Below, one piece after another: positions 32,912-43,800 of a stretch of 64,000 bases of DNA (position 1 is the first letter of the stretch; every line of letters starts with the position of its first letter). Both the position numbers and the translations under genes were made by a program. The notes below the pieces were generated by a model. It had not been told where the DNA came from. It worked only from the letters and a program-made list of their open reading frames with translations, and did no database searches. The stretch is from Prionace glauca (taxonomy: Eukaryota; Chordata; Chondrichthyes; Carcharhiniformes; Carcharhinidae): assembly GCA_037974335.1 (NCBI GenBank), contig CM075729.1, positions 112,078,437 to 112,142,436 of the forward strand, in the 5' to 3' direction.

Positions 32912-33330
32912 ACTGAAAATGCATAACATAGGGGCAGGAGGAGTCAATCCTACCCCTCGAGCCTCCTCCGCTGTTCAATTTAGAGGAGGCGGTGGTCTAG
33001 TGGTATTGTCACTAGATTAGAATCCAGAGACCCAGGCGAATGTTCTGGGGTCTCCGAGTTCGAAGCCGGTCACCCCAGATGATGAAATTTGAATTCAACA
33101 AAAATCGGGAATTGAAAGCCTAACAGATGGCCATGAAACCATTGTCGATTGTCGAAAAACCCATCTTGTTCACTAAAGCCCTTTAGAAAAGGAAGTCTGC
33201 CGTCCTTACCCGATCTGGCCTATATATGAATCCAGACCCACAGCAATGCCGTTGACTCTCAAGTGTCCTCTGAAATGGAGAGCAATTAGGGAGGGCAAAA
33301 AAAAGCTGGACACGTTCTCACATGATTAAA
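32912..33330 (+). repeat. CR1 3'-end scrap and full-length SINE type B
   Basis: 32912-32975 is a minus CR1 3' end. 32978-33330 is SINE B with its tRNA-like head ('gaggcggtggtctagtggta', B-box-like 'gagttcgaagccggtc'). Its body is 'gggaattgaaagcctaacag', and its tail is shared with the 3' end of LINE family 2. Confidence 0.85.
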
Positions 33331-33705
33331 GGGAGCGCCGTACCTTAAATAAGCCGTCATACATACAGTTGTGTATTAATAACGTCTCCCACAGAAATGA
33401 ATTAAAGAATTCATTGAGCACTGTGCGTAATATTGATGCTGGGCTACATGTCAAACATTCGCTTGGGACATTTAATTTTATATTTCTGTAAATTACTATT
33501 TAAGAGAAAACGTTATCCATGGTCTAATATTTCCAAAACAACATTGCAACAGTGTAAAAATCAAGCATTATTGTGCAGTTGACGATGGATTTTATTCGTC
33601 TATTTGGATATTTAAGTGTAACGCTATATTTCAGTGATATATAGCTCCTTATTGTAAGATCATCGTCATTTCATTTTGGGAAACAGGGCCACTCACCCGG
33701 CGGTT

Positions 33706-33886
33706 TAATTGAGTGGTGCATTGCACACACTGCAGATTCTTAAACAGGCGCATTTCTCGTCATAGCTTGGGCAGAAAATCGCCGGGAATGCCCAGAAAAC
33801 CCCCAGCAGAAGCCATGCTGCACTTGTCATCCAAACCCATGTCAATCCGCCCAATTGCAACGAGTCAAGAATTCTTATGAAATCCT
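33706..33886 (-). other. Hydrophobic open frame after an acceptor-like site
   Basis: After 'aatgcacttgcag' an open frame (stop at 33705-33707) encodes TWVWMTSAAWLLLGVFWAFP then AIFCPSYDEKCACLRICSVC. The hydrophobic run could be a signal peptide (MTSAAWLLLGVFWAFPA) or a membrane span. Joined in phase to gene B's membrane exon, this acceptor would instead give Ile-Ser and a stop, a very short tail. Neither reading is secured. Confidence 0.3.
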
Positions 33887-34198
33887 GCAAGTGCATTAGA
33901 CACTCGTTAAGTAGTAATCAATTCAACAAAATTGAAGTTGACTTTGCAAAAATTTGGTGAATATATATGGCTCTTCTAAAGCTGAAGAATTGCATTTATG
34001 ATTTCCTTTATAATGACCAAAATGCTTATTGATGATCGCACTATGGAGCTCAGAACAGGTTCAATTTGCGGACACAACTCAATTCTTACAGGACATAGTC
34101 CGAAAATCTTTTCCTTTTAAGGTGAATCGGATTTTTAAGTGGGGTTCTGTACACCGTGCTGAAGTGGAGGAGCCGGGAAAGGACATGAAAACTATTGG

Positions 34199-34606
34199 AG
34201 CGAGATTTTTCGACCTTCCCGCCGGCGGAAGCAATTCAACGCGATCCTCCGCTCCGGTCGAAGGCAACAACGCACTGCCCCCCCCCCCCCCCCCCACGCC
34301 CCCCCCCGCCCCGCTCCCTCCGTCCCACCCAACACCCCCATGCAGTGAGTTCCCCGGCGGGCGGCACGGGCCAGCCACGCAAACCGCCGTAGACATTGGC
34401 AGCAACGGAAGATGGGGGCCCGAATTCTCCGGTCGTTCACGTCGGCGGCATTTTCTGGTCCCGCCCACGCCCGCGAGTTTGCCACCCAGTTGGGGTGACA
34501 TCAGTGGGAATTCCCATTGACAGAACCAGAGACTCCCACCGCTAACAAACAATGCACCTGCCCGCCGGCGGGAACCATGTGGCTGGGAGACCGGAGAATC
34601 TCGCCC
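34199..34606. mobile_element. GC-rich inverted-repeat (MITE-like) element, perhaps two nested
   Basis: Ends read 'gcgagatttttcgacc' (34199) and, in reverse complement from 34606, 'gggcgagattctccggtc'. An internal 'gggcccgaattctccggtc' at 34409 suggests a second, shorter unit. It includes C runs at 34279-34310. The 163-183-codon proline/glycine-rich frames across it are artefacts of composition. Confidence 0.5.
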
Positions 34607-34687
34607 TGGTATGAATCTGCTACTCCACATAACTTATACGACTCTCAAACAGGAGATAGTACATATATAGTCTGCCTTCCCCCTTAC

Positions 34688-34820
34688 CTTTTCTGGCGGA
34701 AGCACACAGCGAGGACCATTCCAATAAAAGCCAGTAAGGATATCAGCCCTGCACGAAAGTACCACAGTGTCCTGGAGTCGCTGAAGAAGCTCTTTGTTTG
34801 GTAATGTTCTCTTGCGACAT
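34688..34820 (-). CDS. NCR3-like: Gene B exon 3: transmembrane segment with FRAG motif
   Basis: This 133-base exon runs from phase 1 to phase 2. The acceptor 'gttctaaccccatag' ends at 34821 and the donor is GTAAGG. It encodes DVAREHYQTKSFFSDSRTLW then YFRAGLISLLAFIGMVLAVC and FRQK. Arg sits at the outer edge of a 17-20-residue hydrophobic run, as expected for pairing with an Asp-bearing ITAM adaptor (known for NKp30, inferred here). A second AG at 34796-34797 is out of phase with the V exon. Confidence 0.75.
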
Positions 34821-37800
34821 CTATGGGGTTAGAACAGTTCTTAAAATCCCCGTACCTTTTGCTGGCCCAAGGCAACTTGTAACGCGAGGGGCTAAAACAC
34901 CCTTAGTGGATATGCCCTCCCCGGGGAGGGGATAATCTGGCGGACTAGTGGGTTCAGCCTATGAATATTCCGACTCATTCAAGTTCACTAGGCGTCAAAC
35001 ACGAGGATCTATTTGCCGCCAACCACTTGTTCACAATGATAATCAAATAACGTGACGAGTTTCTTGGCGCCTTATCTAGTTTCTTGAAGTTTCTGCACCT
35101 CACTACAACCCTTTCTCTTTCTTAAAAAGCAGCGAGTTCAAAGAAATAGCCAGCGGCAATGTTGTTTAATTATTCTAATTAATTACTCTAAACAACAGTG
35201 GACACAATAAAGAAACAATAAGAAGATTCGTGTCCGTTATTTATTCTCAACTCCATCTTAAATGGCAACGCCCTTATTTTTAAAGGGTTTACCTAGTTCT
35301 AATTTCTCCTACAAGACGAAACATCATCTCAGCATCCACCCTGTCAAGTCCCCGCAGTATCTTACGTTTCAAGGCGATCACCGCTCATTCTTCTCAACTC
35401 CAATGAATACAGGCCCAGCCTATACAACCTTTCTCGTTAGAAAACCCCTTCATCCCAGAAAGCATGGAGTGAACCTTCTACGAACCGTTTCTGATACAAT
35501 TATATCCTTTCTTAAATAGATAGACCAGTACACAACCCATCAGATGTGGCCTCAGCGATGTCCCGTGCAAACCGGAGCAAAACATCCCTATTTTTACACT
35601 CCATTCCCTTTACATTAAGCAATAACATTCAATTTGTCGCGATTATAGATTTTTAGAATGGTTACAGTAAAGAAAAACATAGCTCGGCTGCGGTGCCTAT
35701 GCTAGCTTTCTGCAAATATGATTTAGCTCGTCACAGTCCCCGCTATTTTCCACCAGCCTGCGATATCTTTTCCTTTAGATAACTACTAATTTCCTGTTGA
35801 AAGGGAATTAGAATCCAATGAGCCTCCACCACGTTCTCGGCCAGTGCATTCCAGAGCCAAACCACTCTGCGTAAATAATATTCCCCCCAAGACACCTTCA
35901 AGACACAACACTGAGTCCAGCAACTTTAAACTGTGATGTTTTCCCTCCATCTTGACGCCTTTCTTTTCCAAAATTTATTGTCCCAATGCCAAAACTCTCC
36001 TCCTCCTCCCACCCCTCTTGGCAATCTGTCACTTGGTTTTAGGTTTTGCATTCGCAAAGCACTGGCTTTGATCTCCCATTAATACTATATATCCCTTCAA
36101 ACTGTCATTAACAGGTTATCTGCCTCGAGGCCTGCGCTTTTTGTTGCAATCCTTCCTATCCTCCACCTATATTTACTCTCCATTCTACTCCAACTGCTCT
36201 GCCTTATGAATGGATATTTCCCTCTCTCATCACCTCTGAAGAAAAGGAGTCTCGAAATATTGAGTTTGTTTCACTCCACAGTTGCTGCCAGACCTGCTGA
36301 GTCTTTCCAAACTTTTCAGTTATTTATTTCAGATTTCAAGCAACAGTATTTTGCTTTTACATAAAGTCAAGTTATCTTCTGAGGAAATAGGGTGCAGGCT
36401 GGGCCAATACTCATTGGAGGTCAGGCGAATGAGCAGTGATCTTATTGCAACATTTAAGATATTGAGGTGCTTGACAGGGTGGGGTTCGAGAAGAGTTTTG
36501 GTAAAATATTGAGAAGGTGCCACATCAAAGCATGAAATAAAAACTCCTAAAGGGTTGTATTTCGTCTTGGATAGAAGATTGTTTAACTAACAGGAAATAG
36601 AGAGTTGCTTGAGGTGGGTGTTTTTCTAGATGGCAGGATGTGGTGTCCTTACTTTGATATTGTGTTCCCCTTGCATTAAGCTGGGACCTCAATATTTTAC
36701 AGTTGATATAGATGACATGGGTTAAGGTCTGAGGTATGGTTGCTTAATCTTCTGAAGACGCAAAGATAGGCAGGCTAATAAATTGTTAAGTGGCTGTAGG
36801 AGGCTAGTTGGAACACAGGCCAAGTGAGTGGGCATAACTCTGGCAAACGCAATATCATGACGGCAAATGAGAAATATCCACTCTGTCAGGAGGAATATAA
36901 TAAACGCGTTACCTAAATGGTGAGAGATTGTAGAGCTCTGATGTGCAGAGGGATCTGGGTATCCTCGTACTTGAGTCACAAAAGTTCAGTGCAAAGGTAT
37001 AGCAAGTAATTAGAATCATAGAATTCCAGAAGGAGGCCAGTCAGCCCTTCTGCAGCGATCACAATTCCACCCAGCCCCTATCTCCATTATTCCACATATT
37101 TACCTTGCTCATCCCCCGATACAAAGGGGTAATTTAGCACGGTCAATCCACCTAATCCACACATCTTTGAACTGTGGGAGGGAACCGGAGCACCTGGAGG
37201 AATCCCATGATGACACGGGAGAATGTGCAGACTCCACACAAGACAGTCACCCGAGACTGGCATCGAACCCGAGTCCCTGGCACTGTGAGGCAGCAGTGCT
37301 AATCACTGTACCACCGTGCCGCCAGAAAGCTAATAGAATGTTATCATTTATTATAAGGAATATTGATTAGAAAAGCAGGGAGTTATGCTTCAACTACATA
37401 TGACATTAGGGAGATCACATCTAGAGTATTATGTGCAGTACTGATCTCATTATTTAAGGGAAGATGTAAATGCATTAGAAGGTTTGTGAGACTAATCCCA
37501 AGAATGTGCCGAAATGAGAAAATGAGCAAACTTTGGAGAGGTTGGATTCGTATCCATTAGAGTTTAGAAGAATAAGAGGCAACTTGATCTGAGCATAGAA
37601 ACACAAACATAGAAACATAAAAGATAGGAGCAGGAGGAACTATTTGACCCTTCGAGCCTGCTCCACCATTCATTGCGAGCATGGCAGATTATCCAACTCA
37701 ATAGCCTAATCCTCCTTTCTCCCCATAACCTTTGATTCCAGTCACCCCATTTAAGATCCCGAGAGATATTAACAGGGTGGTGTGTAGAGGACCTTTTTTC

Positions 37801-40800
37801 TCTTACTGGAGAATCTAGAACTAAGTTTCACTGTTTAGAGATAACGGGTCATTCACTTAAGACAGAGATGAGGAAGTATTTTATCTCTTAAAGGGTCTTG
37901 TGTCTCTGAAACGCTCCTTCTTAAGGTAGTGGAAGCAGAGTCTTTGAATAGTTTTAGGGCAGCTCTAGATCGATTCTTGATTAACACGAGAATGAAACGT
38001 TATTGGAATTAGACAGGTTTGTGCTGCTAAGGCTATGAGTAGATCAACCATTAACTTATTGAATGGAGGAGCAGGATCGAGTAGATTCGCATTTTCCTTC
38101 TTGTGGAGGCATCTAGAACTGGGACACTGTTTACAAATAAGGAAATTCGCTTTTAAAACTCAAATTATGGAGGAATGTATTCTTTCAGAGGGCCGTTTTT
38201 ATCTAGAATTCTCTGCCCCTACAAGCCATCTGGTTCACTAATTACTTTAGGCTCGGCCTACATGGGACACCAGGTCCTCAGCAATGTGATTGACCTTTAA
38301 GTGCCCTCTAACAAAATACTCAGTTCAAGGGCAATTGTTGGTCCAGCCAGCGGCACCCACGTCCTAGGAACGAATTAAAAAAAGACAATGGAGGCTAAGC
38401 CATTGAATAAATTTGAAGTTGTTAGGCAAATTCTTGATTGACAAAGGAGTCAAGAGATGTAGGAGGTAGGCAGGAAAGTGGAGTAAATGGCACATCAGAT
38501 CAACTCGTCAAATGGCCGGGCAGATTCAAGAGATCGAATGGCTTACTCCTGCTCACATAATACTTAGTTCCTCTGTCCTTCAATGTCCTCTTGTTTTCAA
38601 CCTTTTTAATAATGCGAACAGGTTTTCTCTATATCATCTTGCCCACATACTTAATGATTCTACATGTTTGTGTCATATCTGCTCGCAATATTCTCCTAAG
38701 GGGAACCAGTCTATCTACCCCAGTCTATCCACATAACTGAAGAGTCGCTTTTGCTGCACCCGTATTAAATCCCTCACATCATTCCTGAATTGTGGCGCCC
38801 CTAGTAAGTGTAATACGAAGCTGCTGCATTGCTGTCCTGCCTGTACACCGAGACACCAATTGAAAAGCAAAAGAATTCCCATTCTTTAGTTCACACGGTG
38901 TGAATTTTACTATAAGGAGATTTAATAGGTTGGCACTGCTTTCCGTTGAGATTATTGATTGGGAGCGGGGGCAGCTGGATGGGCTATGTTGGGAGCTGCA
39001 CTCCTCCAGCTGGGACTTCCTGAATTCACTGCTTCTGAGAGCGGAAACAAAAGAAATGTTCACGAACTTTTGACATGAGTTATTCTAAATAGGCACCCCA
39101 TTATTGCTGAAATTGCCGTCATTAGGAAGCACCAGACTCTTTCTCACACAATAATATTGACATATCTGATGTTTTCCCTCAAATGTTGTACCGAACTTAA
39201 CCAAGGTCTAGATTCGTAGACATTTCCAGTGCAGGACGAGTCCATTTGGCCTATCGTGTCCACGTGGCTCAACAAAGATCTGACTGCACCAATCCCATTT
39301 TCCAGAGCTTGGTTCATGGCACTGAAGATTGCAGCCAGTGAATATTTAAATACTTCTTAAATGTTACACGAGTGTTTGCTTCTACCATCCTTTCAGGCAG
39401 TGAGTTCCAGATTCCCATCATCGTCCGGGTGAAAGTGATTCTCCTCAACTCCGCCCCCAGCCCCCCCCCCCCCCCCCCCCCCGCCCCCTTTAACATTTTG
39501 CCACTTGCCTTCATTAATCAAGGGATTGAGTTTAGGAGTCGGGAGGTAATGCTTCCACTTTATAAGACCCTTGTTAGACCCCACTTGGAGTACTGTGCGC
39601 AGTTCTGGTCACCTCACTACAGGAAGGATGTGGGAGCTATTGAAACGGTGCAGAGGAGATTTACAAGGATGTTGCCTGGATTGGGAGGTTTGCCTTATGA
39701 AGATAGGTTGAGGGAGCTAGGTGTCTTCTCCCTGGAGAGACGAAGGTTGAGAGGCGAACTGATTGAGGTTTATAAGGTATTGAGAGGTATAGATAGGGTG
39801 GATTCTCTTAGCATGGCTCCTCTTATATGTTAATCCTCAACTAAAATAGTCAAGTATCTCATATGTCTTCTTAACCATAATATCTATTGACTCTCTCCAT
39901 TGCAATAATATTAATCCGAGACCTGGTGGCCTGTAAATAAATACTTGACAGGGAACAGTCTCTGCCAGCAAGGTTAACACTCATTGTGCCAGGAGCCCCA
40001 TTGTGAAGATCATTTGGACGGCCGTCTCGAACATCTGTCTCCTTATCTGGTGTATGCACTGCACCCGCAGAGCTGTTAGGGAGTGTGTTAAAGGATTTTA
40101 ATGCAATAAAGTCCCATTTATTTCAAAGTCAGGATGCTGTGTGAATTGGGAGGTGGCGGTACTAGATGGTGCCCCCAGTGCAGCCTTCTGCTTCTTATAG
40201 TGGAGGTTGTGATTTGGATGTTCAGATTGGTCTTGGGTGGTCAAATTGACTTCTACTGGTGAAGTGTGCCACTAATTTATTTCTCATACACTCTGTGCAG
40301 TTAAATTTGTAAGAATAAATCCTCCATCTCACGCTTACCAGCCTCGCCATGGTTCACGTTCACTGTGGCCCTGGCTCCGTAGGTGGCACCGATTCCCTTT
40401 GGAGGTCATTTGGCCTTTCGAGCCAGCTCTGCCATTCATTAAGATCATGGCTGTTCATCCAACTAATCTAAACCTAATTTTGCTTTTTCTCCATTACCTT
40501 TGATCCCATTCGCCCCAAGTGCTATATCCAGCTGCCTCTTGAATACATTCAATGTTTTGGCATCAGCTACTTCCTATGCTAATGAATGCCATATGTTCAC
40601 CACCCTTTGGGTGAAGAAATGTCTCCTCACCTCCATCCTAAATAGTCTATCCTGAATCCTCAGACTGTGACCCCTGGTTCTGGGCTCCCCCACCATCGGG
40701 AACATCGTCCCTGCATCTACCTTGCATGACCCTCAACTTGTTAAAGAGCAAACGTTTGGGGCATGATTTCCCCACCCATACCTTTCACTTGTAACTTTAG

Positions 40801-43800
40801 CTTCCTGAAGTTGAACCTCTATTGGCCGTCATATGGATCACTGCAATTGCTATCATTTTTAACTAAATATTGTTGTCGCTGAAGTCAGAACATCAGACGA
40901 TACGTATATCAAATCTATTTTCAATCCTGTCTTGACTAGGTGCAACCGTCCCAGTTTCATGAGTCTATGACGGGGTTTTTGCTAAATTGACGGGGTAACT
41001 GACGGGGTTTTTGCTAAATTCTTCACATCCTTCCTAAATTGCGGGGCTCATATTCAGTGTGATATGAAATTGCTGCTTCACTGCCTTGACTTTCTACTGA
41101 GTCATCAATTTGAAAAATGACACTTGCCGTCAACCGGGGAGATTCTCATCCTTTACTTCCCTGCGAATTTCAATGTAGGGAAACTTAACACTACCTTGCT
41201 ACTTTCCTTTCATTGGGACTATGAGGTGGGAGGCGGTGCGGGGAGGAGGGGCGGCGGGGGATGGGTGGCAGTTGGATGGGCTCCGTTAGAAGCTACACTC
41301 CTCCAGTTGGGGTATCCTGAACTCACTGCACTATGGAGATCTAAGAGCGGAAACAAAACAAAATCCGCTTCTCATGGCGTTGGGATGTCCAATGTTGAAA
41401 GAAAGTTCAAACATTTGACTTGCCTCTGGCGTTCTTCGAGGGAGCGAATGTCAAACATGGATGGAGATGATTGCATTCTTCATACTCACATGCGGATTGA
41501 CCTTGTACTAAATCATAGATGTTGCTCCCAAATAGAAGTGTGGTGATGGGACGTTTGCCGCCATTGGCGCCTGCCTTGTTAATAGATTGCACAGGACTTT
41601 GAGCAAACCTCGACCGATTATTGTTAAAAACGTTACGCGGGTTGAGTGAATGATGTGTTCCTCTACTCTGGCAAATGTTAACTTTCACATGAACGTGCAA
41701 ACAAGGAGTAAGAGTTCGAACCTGCTATAACATTTCATAAGTTTGGCTGGCTAATCTGATAGCAACCTCAACTCCGTATCCTGTCTATCACTTCATTAAC
41801 CCCCTTGCTTACCATGAATCTATCCAACTCGTCTTAAATATACTCAAAACCTCACTTGTCAGGAAGACAATTCCAGAGGCCCACGGCCCTCCGGGAGAAA
41901 TAATTTAGCCTCATCTCCTGTTCAAATGGGAGACCCCTTACTTTATAGTTGTTCCTAATTCCATTTACCCGCTGACACTGAGATTGAAATGACCACGAAA
42001 TTTTGACATGGGTTATTCTGAAAAGGCGCCCCAATAGTACATCAATTGCTCTCGCTGTGGAGCGCGAGACATTTCCTCACACACAATAACACTGTTGACT
42101 TACTTGGAGTTTTATGTAAAATTATTTACGACCAAAATTAACTGCCATCTAGTTTCATTGACGTTTACAGCGTGGATGGAGGCCATTTGGCCCATCGTGT
42201 CCAGGCGTTCAACAATGATCTGACTACACTCACCCCATTTTCCAGTTCTTGGCCACAGCCCTAGAGGCCACGGCAACATAAATGAGTATCTAAATATATC
42301 TTAAATGATATAAGAAGTTGCGACTCAGCCACCCTTTCAAACAGTGAGCTGTAGACACGCACCACTCTCTGGTGAAAAAGTTTCTCCTTAACTCTCTTCT
42401 TAGCTTTCTACATCTTATATTAAATTAGTTTTCCCTTGTTATTGACCACTCTACTAATAGAAAAAGTGCCTTCCTGTCCACTCTATCTATGCCCCTCATT
42501 AACTTGTACACCTCAATCAACTCCCCTCTCAACCTTCGCTGCTCTGAGGAAAAGAGCCTCATCCTATTGAATCTTTCTTTATAGCTTAGACCCTCCAGCA
42601 CAGGCAGCATTCTAGTAAACTTCGTCTGCAGCGTCTCCGGTGTAATTGCATCTTTCCGATTATACGGTGGCCAGAGCCGCACGCAGTACTCTAGTAGCGG
42701 TCTAACCAGCGTTTTATGCAATTCCAGCATGACCTCCCTGCTTCAATTAATAAAGACAAATTTTCCATACGGCGTCTTATCCACCGTATCTAATTTCCCT
42801 CTCCATTGCAATTACATCCTTCCTATAAAGTGATGGCCTTGAAATAATTCATTCTCAAGACAGTCGACACTATCAAGGTTAGCACTCGTTGCCTGTGCCA
42901 GGATAGCCCATGTTTAGGGTGATGGCAAGTGCCTTTGGAACCGCGACCGTCGTATCTGGGGTACGTGCCGCACCCGCAGAGCTGTTAAAGAGAGTATTAA
43001 AGGATTTTGATCGAGTGAAGTGGTGCCCCATATCGTTAAAGTCGGGATGCTGTGTGAATTGGATGGGTACTTTTAAAGTTCCCACTGCCGCTACTGTCTT
43101 GTTCTTCTAATAGTGCAGGTTGCGGTTTGAGAGCTCAAATTGGTGTAATGGATAATTCACCTATCCGGGAGATGGTCAATTGTCTCCCTCGATTTGTTGC
43201 ACATTGATTCGTAAGAATAACTCCTTCATCTCACACTTACCAGTTTCGCTATGCGTCACGGTCACTACTGTCCCGGCTCCATAGGCAGCATCGATTCCTA
43301 TCAGCTCCACTTTGCAAAAGTACATGCCTGTATCCTCTGGTTTAAGGTCCATGATTCGAATTGACGCGTTTCTCCTCTTGCTGAAATCCTCCTGAGTTGC
43401 TCCGAACACCCGACCCGTAAATTCCGCTGTATTGTTGGAGACTTCATTTCCCTGCTTGGAGCCCCTGTGCCACCTGTAGCCACCAACTCCAGAGGGACCT
43501 TCATATGTACAGCCCAGGTCCGCGGCCTGTCCGGGGGCTTTGGTGAGGGAAAGCGGGCTCTGAATTACTGTGATTTTTCCAACAGTAATTGCTGTAGATG
43601 GATAAAGTTAACAAGATTTAAAGTAGATTGTGATTGTTTTTCATGGCAGGAAAGCTTTTAAAGAAGACTTCTACCGTTTAATATAAAAACGCTACTTGGG
43701 TTGGGTAAATGATGCATTCCGCTAATCTGGGAAGTGTTAACTTTCACACACGAATGTACGAACACGGAGCAAGAGTTGGCGATTCAGCCCATCGATCCTG

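Larger units (their letters stand above)
38770..40985 (-). repeat. Tandem duplication unit 1 (with relic V exon)
   Basis: This unit matches unit 2 (about 41035-44700) in blocks: 38790-39060 with 41050-41360; 39060-39310 with 42000-42260; 39845-40404 with 42780-43305; 40790-40980 with 44560-44710. CR1 copies sit between blocks in both units. The blocks are intron and exon of gene B, so a V exon with its flanks was duplicated locally. Identity is moderate, so the event is not recent. Confidence 0.75.

Noticed and set aside
34029-34630. Long Pro/Gly-rich ORFs on both strands (163 and 183 codons)
   Set aside because: They cross a C-rich inverted-repeat element; composition alone explains the lack of stops.
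41487-41600. A further relic V exon (frame with AQSPVQSINKAGANGG) on the minus strand
   Set aside because: The similarity to gene B's QSP start is short. The stretch aligns better with the intron just upstream of the gene B V exon (43610-43690), as part of the duplicated block 41620-41990.
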